Assembly: GCF_014201145.1 (NCBI RefSeq)
Contig: NZ_JACHDP010000001.1
Location: 682,001 to 746,000, forward strand
DNA: 64,000 nucleotides
Direction: 5' to 3'
Origin: Micromonospora parathelypteridis
GTDB taxonomy: Bacteria > Actinomycetota > Actinomycetes > Mycobacteriales > Micromonosporaceae
Shown here: one piece after another, positions 8,082 through 16,821 of the stretch
Numbering within the stretch: position 1 is the first letter of the stretch
How the letters are laid out: every line of letters begins with the position of its first letter
Made by a program: the position numbers and the translations under genes
Notes under the pieces: generated by a model
The model's input: only the letters and a program-made list of their open reading frames with translations
What the model was told of the DNA's origin: nothing
The model's database searches: none

Positions 8082-11000
8082 TCAGAAGGGAGCGTCCACC
8101 GCCAGCCGGCGCACCTGCGTCAGGTACGGGTCCAACTCCCCCACCTCGAACCGGCAGGTGCCGATGACGTGCCAGAACTGGTTGGCCGGATCACCGTCCA
8201 GCTTGTACCGCCCGTCCGGGCTGACCGCGGCCCAGCCCTCCGGCAGACCGATCAGGGTGGAGCGCAGCTGCGCGTGCTCCGGATCCGCGACGTCCCAGAG
8301 CCGCACGGTGCCATCGTCACCCGCGCTGGCGAGCATGCTGCTGTCCGGGCTGAACGCCACCGACCAGACGCGTCGGGTGTGCGCTGCCAGGGTGCCGTGC
8401 AGCCGGCCGGTGCCCGGATCCCACAGCCGGATGTTCAGGTCGTCCCCGGCGGTGGCGAGCAGTGCGCCGTTCGGGCTGAACGCGCAGGACCAGAGCCGGC
8501 CGGTGTGCGCGGTGAGCACGTTACGGCGCTCGCCGGTAGGGGCGTCCCACACCACCGCGGTGCCGTCGTTGCTGGCGCTGGCGAGCAACGTCCCCTCGTT
8601 GTTGAAGCACACCGAGTACACCCGGTCGGTGTGCTGCTCCAGGGTGTGGCGACAGGTCGCGGTGGCCGCATCCCAGAGCCGGACGAGGTGGTCGTCGCAG
8701 CCGGTGGCGATGACCTCGCCGTCCGGGCTGAACGCCACCGCCCGAACCCGCCCCCGGTGCGGGGCGAGGGTGGCGAAGTGCCGACCGGTACGCCTGTACC
8801 ACAAGCGGACCGTGTCGTCGTCGTTGGCGGTAGCGAGCGCGTCGCCGTCCGGGCTGAACGCCGCTGCCCAGACATGGTCGGTGTCCACGTTCAGCTCGCG
8901 TTCGTGGGCCCCGGTCTCGGAGTTCCACAGGTGCACTCCCCCGTCGCCGCTCGGCGCGGCGACCAGCGAGTCACCCGGGCTGAACACAGCGGCGAGCAGC
9001 CGGTCGGCCGGACTGGCGAGCTGTCGGACCAGCCGCCCGGTACGCGGCTCCCACAGCCGCACCACACCGTCGTTACCGCAGGCGGCCAGCACCTCGCCGT
9101 CGTCCCGGAAGGACAGCGACGTGATCCGTCGTCCGTGTCCACGCAGGGTGTGCTGAAGCTGCCCGGTCCGCGCGTCCCAGAGCCGGGTGGTGCCGTCGTT
9201 GCTGCTGGTCGCCACCTGAGCCTGGTCCGGCCGGAAGACCACCGGCCAGACCGAGCCGCGGTGCCGGGTCAACTCGTGCCGAAGCTGGCCGTCGGCGGTG
9301 TCCCAGAGCTGGATCGCGCCGTCGCTGGCGGCCGTGGCGAGCGTGGTGCCGTCGGCGTTGAACCGGACGCTGTAGATCGCGCCACGCTGCCGGGTCAGCA
9401 CCCGCACCGGGCGGCCGGTCTCGACGTCCCACAGTCGCAGCGCACCATGCGTGTCACCGGTGGCCATCAACGCGCCATCGGGATGCACGTCGAGGGCGTA
9501 CACGTCGGCCTCGTGGCCACGCGGTTGGCTCAGCAGTTCCCCGTCGGTGGCCCGACGGATCCACACCCGGCCGTGCTGGCCGACGGCGACCAGCGCCCGG
9601 CCGTCCGGGGTGTGCACCACCCGGTAGACCACCTCTGGCTCCCGAACCTCGAAGGCGAGCTCGCCCGAGGCGATGTCCCAGCCGCGGAGCACGCCCGCAC
9701 TGTCCACGACCACGACCCGTCGGCCGTCCGGGCTGAACGAGGTGCCCCAGACGGGCGCGGCATGTCCGGGCCACTCGTGGCGCAGCCGGGCGGTGCGGGT
9801 GTCGTAGAGCCGGACCACACCGGCCGCGTCGCCCACCACCAGCCGACCCCGCGCGCCGTCGGTGAGCAGCGGCCACACCCAGCCAGCGAAGACATCCTCG
9901 ATGACGTGCCGCACGTCGCCGTGATCGGCGTCCCACAGCCGGACGGTGAGGTCGTCCGCGCCCGTGACCAGGTGGTGCGAGGCGGCGTCGAAGCGGACCG
10001 CGTACACCCGACCCCGGTGACCCTGCAGGGTCCGCACCGGCAGGCCGCTGGCCGTGTCGCAGATCAGCACACCGCCGTCGTCGCTGCCCACGGCCAGCAC
10101 CGTGCCGTCGGGACTGTAGGCCGCCGGCACCGGCAGCCGACCCACCTCGAAGCCGTACGAGACGCCGACGGCGGGCGGTGCCAGGCCCGGTGTCACCGGA
10201 CGGCCCGGGGCGATCACCGCGCCGCGCAGCTCCGGTGCCCGCAGCAGCGCGGCGTCAGCGTTCACGTCGATCAGCGCTGCCCGCCGCCAACTACTGCCGG
10301 CAACCTGCGCGTTGCGCAGGTCGGCCCGGAACAGACGGGCCCCGGCAAGCTCGGCCGAGCGCAGGTCGGCCCCGGCGAGGCGGGTCTGGTCCAGGCGGGC
10401 GCCGCGTAACCGGGCGTGTACCAGTCGAGCTCCGGTCAGGTTGGTGGCGACCAGGCGGGTGTCGGTCAGATCCGCGCCGGTCAGATCCGCCTCGGCCAAC
10501 TCCCGATGGGACAGGTCCTCACCGCGGAGCACCGCGCCCCGCAGATCGGCCCGGTCGGGCAGCCGCAGCCAGGCGCTGAGCCGCAACGCGTTGGCCCGAA
10601 CCGTCTCGCCGGCCGTCTCGTCGCCGAGCACCCGCATCGCCCAGGCGGTGCTGCGGGCCGAGTCGGCGAGGTCGCCGAGGAACTCCACCGCCAACGCCGA
10701 CAGGGGGCGCGCCGCCAGGGCCGACGGTTCCTCACCCTGGTTGAGCTGAGTGGCGATGCCCTCGGCGACCAGCCACTCCATCACGGAGGTGTGGATGAAC
10801 CCGAACAGGCCGTCGTCGGTGCGGACCAGCAGGCTGCCCGCGCCCACCGCGTGCGTCGCCTGCGATGCGGATAGCCGGGACTCGACCAGCCCGGCAAGCT
10901 GCTCGGCGGTCTCGGCCAGCTCGGCCAGGCGCAGGTACGACTCCCCGCTCTCCCAGAGCTGGAACGCCAACCGGCTCACCGCCTGCCAGAGCTCGGGGCG

Positions 11001-13898
11001 GCGCAGGCCAACCGTGGCGCCCGGCACTCCCTGGGTCCGTCGCTCCTCGAAGTCCAGCCAGGATTCCAGGATCTCCCGGTAGAGCGCAGCGGCGCTGAAC
11101 GTGCCCCCGGCGCCGGCGACTGCGGTCAGCCGTCCCTCGTCGAGGCCGGCGATGAAACCGAGCATGCGCGGGTTGCGGGAGAGGCCGAGCAGGTCCTTCA
11201 CCCCGCCGAGCAGATCCATCCGCTCCCGGGCGGCCCGCTCGTCCCCGCCGTAGCGGTGCCGCAGGAAGTCCTTGATCTGCCCGGAGGTGAAGTCCTCGAT
11301 GGCCAGCACCCGCCGGTGCGGCAGCATGCCCACCCGCTCACCGAGGGCGGTGAGCACCTGTGAGTTGGTCTTGAAGTGCTGGGTGCGGCTGCTCACCACG
11401 ACCTTGGCGTTACCCTCGGCCGCCTGGAGCAACGTCTCCAGGTGGTCCGCCGCCCGGTCGTAGGTGACCCGGGCCACCAACTCGTCGAAGCCGTCGAAGA
11501 GCAGCACGATCCGCCCCTGCCGGAGCATGTAGCGGAACGCCTTGAGGTCGATCACCTGCTCGCCGTGGTTCGCCAGGTGCGCGGCGACCAGCCCGTCGAC
11601 CGAGTGCGCCTTGTCCAGCGAACCCAACTCCACCAGGATCGGGATCAGGTCGGGCGCGGCGGTCGGCAGCCGGCGGGCAACCTCGCGCATCGCGAACGTC
11701 TTTCCCCGGCCGAAGTCACCGAGCACCAGCACGAACCGACCGTCCGGCGCGGAGACAAGCTCGAGCAACTCGTCCACCACGTCCTCGCGGACCTGCTGGT
11801 CGGTGCCGACCAGATGGCGGTAGCGCTGCGGCACGTACTGGCCGGGCGGGTAGAGCCGGTCGGCCTGCAGCCGTGCGGTCTGCGCGGCCACATAGTCGCG
11901 TAGGTCGAGCAGCCCCTGGAACTCGGTCAGGTGCAGCACCCGTACGCCGCGCCGCTGTGCCTCCTCGGCCAACCCGCGCGGAACCCGGTCGCCGTCGTAG
12001 ACCAGCTCGGACGCGATGTCCGGGTCGGTTGCGTGCACCCGCCGGGCGAAGTTGTCGAGATCCGTGGCGGTGGGGGTGCCGATGAACGCCCCGACCCGCT
12101 GCTGCCGGACCACCCCGTCGGCGCGGTAGGTGACGAACAGGTGCGGCGGCTCGGCCGCCACCCTGCGGACCAGCACCCGGTCATGGCGCGCCTGGCAGAC
12201 CTCGGCCAGCCGGTCCAGCAGTCGGTCCAGCGGCGCCACCGGGAGCACCGCCGGCGTACTGGCCGCCGCATCCTGAGTGGCCCCCTCGACGGGGGTGGGC
12301 AGCCGCGGGTCGGGCACCTGAGCCGGCCCGGCAGCCCCGAACGTCGCCTCAGTCCGCGACCAACGGATGGCCGTCGGCTCGCCCACCTCGTGCCGGTCGT
12401 CACGGCCGAGCACCCAGCGGGTCATCCCGTCGGCGGCGAGCCGGAGCACCTGCGCCCGGCCGTTGTGGGACGCGGCGGCCAGCGGCACCACCGAGTCGAC
12501 CCGGACACCCGTCGGCGCGGCGTCGGTGAGCTGCAGGTTGAGCATCGGCCCGAGCAGGCGGTTGAACGATCCCCGATCGCGCAGCGTCACCCCGTCCAGG
12601 ACCGCCGCCTCGTCGGCGTACGGCGTGCGCGGACCGGGGGCGTGCGCCATCGCGCCCAGCCGCAGCCAGCCGGACTGCTGGTAGTGGCGCAGCCGCTGAG
12701 CGAACCAGGTGGACTGGGCCTCGCCGAGGAAGCCGTACCGGTCCTCCTCGCGGTGGGTGACGGCGACGGTGGAGTTCAACCCGGCCACCACCACCCGCAG
12801 GTCCGGCACCGGGAACAGCGTCCAGGGTTGTTCGCTGTCGAAGAGCCGGTCCTCGAGACCCTGGTAGAGGTCGTCGAAGAGCCGCGCGTAGTGCCGCCAC
12901 TTCGGCCAGTACGGCGGCTGCGGGTCGACGTCGTCCGCCTCGCAGGTGGCGAAGTACGCGCGGCTCGCGGCCATCGTCACGTCGCGCGGACCGGGCACCA
13001 CGATCAGGCGGTGCGGTTCCAACCCGAGCAGCACCCGCAGCCCGGTGAGGAAACTCAGCGCGCTGGAGAACTCGCGGGGGCTGCCGGACTCGGTCAGGTT
13101 GCCCGCCACCACCAGCAGGTCGGGTCGGGGCACCCCGTCGTTCATCAGCAGGGTGAGGTCACCCATCAGATGTTCCTGGAGCTCTCCCGGGGTGACCGGC
13201 GCGCCTCGCTCGATCATGCCCCGACCGAACCGCGGCCCGGCCACCTGGAGCACGGTCAGCGCCGTCCGCACGGTCGGCACGGCCGCCGAGGCGGGCGGGA
13301 ACGGTGGCGGGTTGATCGGGGTACGGCGGGCCCGGCGCGGCGCGGGCGGGCCGACGACGGGTGCGGAGAGCACCCCGGCCGGGTCGGCGGGATGGTGCGG
13401 GAAGGCGGGTTGCCGGACGGGCTTCGCGCGGCCGTCGAGCGCTTCGAGGAGCCGGTCCAGCACCCGGGAACGCGCCTGCGTGGGGTCGGTGACCCCGACC
13501 AGGTCGACGTAGGTGATGGTGGCGAGCAGGCCATCGATCGGGCAGTCCTCGACCCGAACGGTGACCAGCTTGTTGCCGGTGCCGTCCGGGTCGGCGCGCA
13601 GCGCGGCCTGCCACTCCAGCTTTCCGTACGTGGAGTGCAGGTAGCGTTCGGACAGGACGGCGACCACGACCGCGGCCTCTCGGACGCCTCGGTCCATGAA
13701 GTCGATGAAGTTGGTGCCGGCCACGAAGTCCCACGCCTGGAGCAGGGTGCGGTAGCCGGCAGCCTCGAACTCCCACGCCAGCCATGTCGCCCAGCGCTCG
13801 TCGGCAGGCGAGTAGCTGATGAAGAAGTCGATGGGGCGGTCGGACCGGGTCGGTTGCGTGCCTACAGCCACCTCGCCATTATGGCCACCCTCCGTCAA
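8082..13898 (-). CDS. TIR - pseudo-phosphoesterase - NACHT - pentapeptide - 15xWD40 receptor-like protein
   Basis: The 1,938-residue protein has the build of a bacterial NLR-type (STAND) immune receptor. A TIR domain (about 21-155) keeps the Glu (E95, in KLEWQAAL) matching the NADase glutamate. Residues about 208-500 match a calcineurin-like phosphoesterase, but the metal motifs read AGPRFG (221-223 replace D-x-H), VAGNLT (GD lost) and VPGPRD (NH replaced by PR), so this part should be inactive. After a linker domain, the NACHT ATPase has Walker A GDFGRGKT (727-734) and Walker B FDGFDE (801-806). Pentapeptide repeats (about 1130-1215) precede 15 WD40 repeats, enough for two seven-bladed propellers, and a short conserved-looking tail. 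TTG 13898 lacks a good ribosome site; GTG 13871 is the alternative. The immune role is inferred. Confidence 0.9.
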   Translation of the reverse strand: MTEGGHNGEVAVGTQPTRSDRPIDFFISYSPADERWATWLAWEFEAAGYRTLLQAWDFVAGTNFIDFMDRGVREAAVVVAVLSERYLHSTYGKLEWQAALRADPDGTGNKLVTVRVEDCPIDGLLATITYVDLVGVTDPTQARSRVLDRLLEALDGRAKPVRQPAFPHHPADPAGVLSAPVVGPPAPRRARRTPINPPPFPPASAAVPTVRTALTVLQVAGPRFGRGMIERGAPVTPGELQEHLMGDLTLLMNDGVPRPDLLVVAGNLTESGSPREFSSALSFLTGLRVLLGLEPHRLIVVPGPRDVTMAASRAYFATCEADDVDPQPPYWPKWRHYARLFDDLYQGLEDRLFDSEQPWTLFPVPDLRVVVAGLNSTVAVTHREEDRYGFLGEAQSTWFAQRLRHYQQSGWLRLGAMAHAPGPRTPYADEAAVLDGVTLRDRGSFNRLLGPMLNLQLTDAAPTGVRVDSVVPLAAASHNGRAQVLRLAADGMTRWVLGRDDRHEVGEPTAIRWSRTEATFGAAGPAQVPDPRLPTPVEGATQDAAASTPAVLPVAPLDRLLDRLAEVCQARHDRVLVRRVAAEPPHLFVTYRADGVVRQQRVGAFIGTPTATDLDNFARRVHATDPDIASELVYDGDRVPRGLAEEAQRRGVRVLHLTEFQGLLDLRDYVAAQTARLQADRLYPPGQYVPQRYRHLVGTDQQVREDVVDELLELVSAPDGRFVLVLGDFGRGKTFAMREVARRLPTAAPDLIPILVELGSLDKAHSVDGLVAAHLANHGEQVIDLKAFRYMLRQGRIVLLFDGFDELVARVTYDRAADHLETLLQAAEGNAKVVVSSRTQHFKTNSQVLTALGERVGMLPHRRVLAIEDFTSGQIKDFLRHRYGGDERAARERMDLLGGVKDLLGLSRNPRMLGFIAGLDEGRLTAVAGAGGTFSAAALYREILESWLDFEERRTQGVPGATVGLRRPELWQAVSRLAFQLWESGESYLRLAELAETAEQLAGLVESRLSASQATHAVGAGSLLVRTDDGLFGFIHTSVMEWLVAEGIATQLNQGEEPSALAARPLSALAVEFLGDLADSARSTAWAMRVLGDETAGETVRANALRLSAWLRLPDRADLRGAVLRGEDLSHRELAEADLTGADLTDTRLVATNLTGARLVHARLRGARLDQTRLAGADLRSAELAGARLFRADLRNAQVAGSSWRRAALIDVNADAALLRAPELRGAVIAPGRPVTPGLAPPAVGVSYGFEVGRLPVPAAYSPDGTVLAVGSDDGGVLICDTASGLPVRTLQGHRGRVYAVRFDAASHHLVTGADDLTVRLWDADHGDVRHVIEDVFAGWVWPLLTDGARGRLVVGDAAGVVRLYDTRTARLRHEWPGHAAPVWGTSFSPDGRRVVVVDSAGVLRGWDIASGELAFEVREPEVVYRVVHTPDGRALVAVGQHGRVWIRRATDGELLSQPRGHEADVYALDVHPDGALMATGDTHGALRLWDVETGRPVRVLTRQRGAIYSVRFNADGTTLATAASDGAIQLWDTADGQLRHELTRHRGSVWPVVFRPDQAQVATSSNDGTTRLWDARTGQLQHTLRGHGRRITSLSFRDDGEVLAACGNDGVVRLWEPRTGRLVRQLASPADRLLAAVFSPGDSLVAAPSGDGGVHLWNSETGAHERELNVDTDHVWAAAFSPDGDALATANDDDTVRLWYRRTGRHFATLAPHRGRVRAVAFSPDGEVIATGCDDHLVRLWDAATATCRHTLEQHTDRVYSVCFNNEGTLLASASNDGTAVVWDAPTGERRNVLTAHTGRLWSCAFSPNGALLATAGDDLNIRLWDPGTGRLHGTLAAHTRRVWSVAFSPDSSMLASAGDDGTVRLWDVADPEHAQLRSTLIGLPEGWAAVSPDGRYKLDGDPANQFWHVIGTCRFEVGELDPYLTQVRRLAVDAPF

Positions 13899-13975
13899 TT
13901 CGTCGCCACCATACGCGGTCGACCCGTCAGATCCGGCCCGGTTGAGCGCGCCTCGGTGTGCGAGGATCGTGCCTT

Positions 13976-15208
13976 GTGGAGACTATCGGCGACCCACCGT
14001 CGACCGCGCCGGACCGATCCCGCTGGGGCCGGCTGCACGTACTGGACTGGATCGCGATCGGGCTGGTCGCAGCCGGTGTCCTCTGCGTCCTCACCGGACT
14101 CCTCCCCCGCGCCGACGCCGAGGCCACCATCCGTCGGATCCTGCCGATCCTGATCTTCCTCGGCAGCGTGGTGGTGCTGGCCGAGCTGACCGCCGTGGCC
14201 GGGGTCTTCGACGCGCTCGCCGCCCGGGTGGCGATCACCGCGCGCGGCAGCTTCCGCGCGCTGTTCTGGCTCTGCGTCGGGTTCGCCTCGGTGACCACGA
14301 TCGCGCTCAACCTGGACACCACCGCCGTCCTGCTCACCCCGGTGATGATCGCCCTGGCCCGTACGCTGGGGATACCGCCGACCCCGCTGGCGATGACCAC
14401 TGTCTGGCTGGCGAACACCGCGAGCCTGCTGCTGCCCGTGTCCAATCTGACCAACATTCTGGCCAGCGACCGGATCGGGCTGGCTCCGGTGTCGTGGGCG
14501 GCTCGGATGTGGTGGCCGCAACTGGTCGCGATCGCGATCACCATGCTGCTGCTCTGGTGGTGGTACTGGCGGCCCGCGCGGGCCACCGCGGACCCGTTCG
14601 TGCCACCGCCACCACACGTGCCGCCCGACCCCGTGCTCTACCGCACCGCGCTCGTGGCCTGCCTGCTGTTCGTCGCCGGGATCCTCGCCGAGGTCGAGAT
14701 CGGGCTCGCCTCCGGAGTGGCCGCCGCGATCCTCGTCGCCGGGTTCGCGTTCCGCTCCCGAGGCAGCCTGAAACTCCAGCTGATCCCCTGGCGGCTGCTG
14801 ATCTTCGTCACCGGGCTGTTCCTGGTGGTGCAGACCATCGGCCGGTACGGACTGGACACCCTGATGGGCACGCTGATCGGCAACGACCCCGGCGCCGAGG
14901 GCGCGATGCGGGCCGGCGCCGTCGGCGCGCTCTTCTCCAACGTGGTCAACAACCTGCCCGCGTACGTCGCCGGGGAGGCGGTCATCGCCGCCGGCCACCA
15001 CACCCAACTGCTGGCCCTGCTGGTGGGCGCCAATGTCGGCCCGCTCGCCACCCCGTGGGCGTCGCTGGCCACGCTGATCTGGTACGAGCGCTGCCGGGCC
15101 GCCGGGGTCGAGGTCCCGCTGGGCCGGTTCATGGCCACCAGTGCCGTCCTCGCCGCTCTGGGCACCACGGCCACCGTCGCCGCACTGCTGGTCACCCCGT
15201 CGGTCTGA
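13976..15208 (+). CDS. ArsB/NhaD/SLC13-like ion transporter
   Basis: This 410-residue protein has about ten to twelve hydrophobic segments and the look of the ion-transporter superfamily that includes ArsB, NhaD and SLC13 carriers. Two inverted halves are visible, each with an Asn/Thr-rich re-entrant region: ALNLDTTAVLLTP with LANTASLLLPVSNLTN in the first, and LFSNVVNNLPAYV with GANVGPLATPWASL in the second. The NxxNNLPA type motif is typical of the family. GTG 13976 follows GAGG by about ten bases; GTG 13958 is possible. It is divergent from the TIR-NACHT gene with a short shared upstream region. Arsenite, sodium/proton and anion transport are all possible. Confidence 0.85.
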   Translation: METIGDPPSTAPDRSRWGRLHVLDWIAIGLVAAGVLCVLTGLLPRADAEATIRRILPILIFLGSVVVLAELTAVAGVFDALAARVAITARGSFRALFWLCVGFASVTTIALNLDTTAVLLTPVMIALARTLGIPPTPLAMTTVWLANTASLLLPVSNLTNILASDRIGLAPVSWAARMWWPQLVAIAITMLLLWWWYWRPARATADPFVPPPPHVPPDPVLYRTALVACLLFVAGILAEVEIGLASGVAAAILVAGFAFRSRGSLKLQLIPWRLLIFVTGLFLVVQTIGRYGLDTLMGTLIGNDPGAEGAMRAGAVGALFSNVVNNLPAYVAGEAVIAAGHHTQLLALLVGANVGPLATPWASLATLIWYERCRAAGVEVPLGRFMATSAVLAALGTTATVAALLVTPSV

Positions 15209-15250
15209 GCTCACCCAGACTGGCGGAGTCCACGACCACGAACCGCTGGT

Positions 15251-16153
15251 TCACCAGCCGACATTGGTCAGGCTGATCGGCGTGAGCTGGCGGACCTGCG
15301 GTTCGATCCACTGTGCCGCCGTCACCAGCTTGACCAGCCGGTCGATCGTCTCCGGCGGGGCCGCGACGAAGCTGCGCCGGTCAGCCGGGCAGCCGTACCG
15401 ATCGTCGAAGCAGCTACCGTCGAGGGCCCGGACCACCATGCCGGCCTCGGCAGCCAGCAGCATCCCGGCCGGCAGGTCGACCGCCTCCGGGCGGTAGCCG
15501 ACGATGCCGTCGATGTCGCCGCGGGCCAGCATCACCCAGGACAGCAGCGGCGCCCACAGTTGCAGCACACGCCGGGCGGTGGAGTCGAGCACCACCTTCA
15601 GGGCGCGCGCCGTGCTGTCGTCCCGGCGTACCGCGTGTCCCTGGGTCCAGGCCAGCACCGGCGCGGCCGGCACCGGCCGGTGCGGCGTGCGCAGCGGCTG
15701 CCCGGCCAGGCCGTCCGCGTGCACGAAGGCGCCCTGGCCACGGATGGCCGACCAGGTGCGGTCGGAGATCGGGTCGTGCACCACCCCGAGCACTGGCGAC
15801 CCCCGGTCGCAGAGCGCGATCCCGACCACGTACGCGGGCAGGCCGATCGCCACGTTGTTGGTGCCGTCGAGCGGGTCCACCAGCCACACCCAGGAGTCGT
15901 CGGCGGCGTACTCGCCGCCCTCCTCGGCGATCACCCCATGCTCCGGCCAACGGGCCCGGATCCGCCCGACGATCAGCTGTTCGGCGGCCAGGTCCAGGTC
16001 GGTGACCACGTCACCGGAGTCGTTCTTGGCCCGGACGTGCATCTCGCCCCGGGTGCCCCGGCGCAACAGCCGCCCGGCAGCCTGGGCGGCCTCCACCGCG
16101 AACCGGTGTGCCTCACGCAGGTCTGGCCCGGATGTGCTCGGCGCCACGTCCAT
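15251..16153 (-). CDS. Inositol monophosphatase family phosphatase
   Basis: The 300-residue protein is an IMPase/CysQ-type Mg-dependent phosphatase. The metal-binding motifs are present: IAEEGG (E77, E78), the signature WLVDPLDGTNN (D93 and D96), and a C-terminal VDLPAG in place of the usual WDxAAG, with the metal-binding Asp kept and Trp lost. Possible substrates include inositol phosphate, 3'-phosphoadenosine phosphates or other phosphorylated nucleotides. The start lies 14 bases after the stop of the cupin-like gene, so it is the third gene of a minus-strand operon with that gene and the two-TM protein. This linkage suggests a special job instead of housekeeping. Confidence 0.88.
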   Translation of the reverse strand: MDVAPSTSGPDLREAHRFAVEAAQAAGRLLRRGTRGEMHVRAKNDSGDVVTDLDLAAEQLIVGRIRARWPEHGVIAEEGGEYAADDSWVWLVDPLDGTNNVAIGLPAYVVGIALCDRGSPVLGVVHDPISDRTWSAIRGQGAFVHADGLAGQPLRTPHRPVPAAPVLAWTQGHAVRRDDSTARALKVVLDSTARRVLQLWAPLLSWVMLARGDIDGIVGYRPEAVDLPAGMLLAAEAGMVVRALDGSCFDDRYGCPADRRSFVAAPPETIDRLVKLVTAAQWIEPQVRQLTPISLTNVGW

Positions 16154-16167
16154 GCTTCCTCCAGCCC

Positions 16168-16821
16168 TCAGCCCCGTGCCAGCAGTCGAGCGATCTCCCG
16201 TGCCATCCGAGCGGTCTCCGCCACGGCGCAGCGTTCCCGGCGTGTCTGGTGGCTGTGACCGTCCACCGCGCCGAGGCTCAGGTCGGACAAGCCGGGCGTG
16301 GTCCGGCCGAGCGCCACGGTCACCGCCGGTTGTCCCGAGTCCACCTCGGAGGTGTGGAAGCCACCGGCGCGCAGCGCGTACGAGTTGCCCGCGGAGTGCG
16401 TCTCCACGGTGGTGGTCGCCGCCGTCACCAACCGATCGGTGGCCACCATCTCGTCGACGTCGCCCCGGCTGTGCACCTCGTACACCCGCCAGGCCGGATC
16501 GGCGGGCGCCTCGGTCACCTCGATCAGCTCGTTGCGGACCCGTCCGTGCAGCACATGGCTGAGCAGGTCCCAGCTGTGCGAGTGCACGGTGGAGGTGGTT
16601 GGCTGGACCGCCGCTGGTTCGGCCGGCCAGGCGTGCACACAGATCCCGTCGGGACCGGTGCGGTTCACCGGCAGGCAGGTGAAGCCGAGCGGGTGCCGTA
16701 CGGCCTGCAACGGCCGGCGCCCTTCGGCGACGTCGTCGAGGACGGCCAGCACCCAGTCCCGGAGCAGCTCCGGCCGGGCGCCCCGGTCGATCTCGCGTTC
16801 GAGGTCGGCGTAGCTCATCAT
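16168..16821 (-). CDS. Cupin-like protein with a His-x-His motif
   Basis: The 217-residue protein has a probable cupin or cysteine-dioxygenase-like core. STVHSHSWDLLSHVLHG holds H80 and H82, and a later AGGFHTSEV holds H156, spaced as in three-histidine metal sites. An N-terminal part with HPLGFTCLPVNR and CVHAW looks conserved but I cannot name it. It starts with two ATG codons at 16821, overlapping the stop of the two-TM gene by four bases (ATGA), which implies translational coupling. No substrate can be read from sequence. Confidence 0.72.
   Translation of the reverse strand: MMSYADLEREIDRGARPELLRDWVLAVLDDVAEGRRPLQAVRHPLGFTCLPVNRTGPDGICVHAWPAEPAAVQPTTSTVHSHSWDLLSHVLHGRVRNELIEVTEAPADPAWRVYEVHSRGDVDEMVATDRLVTAATTTVETHSAGNSYALRAGGFHTSEVDSGQPAVTVALGRTTPGLSDLSLGAVDGHSHQTRRERCAVAETARMAREIARLLARG

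Noticed and set aside
8169..10409. Open frame of 746 codons opposite the WD40 region
   Set aside because: Antisense shadow of the WD40 repeats caused by high GC and repeat structure.
11931..14153. Open frame of 740 codons opposite the TIR-NACHT N-terminal half
   Set aside because: Antisense shadow; no recognisable domain, and it runs through the divergent promoter region into the transporter gene.
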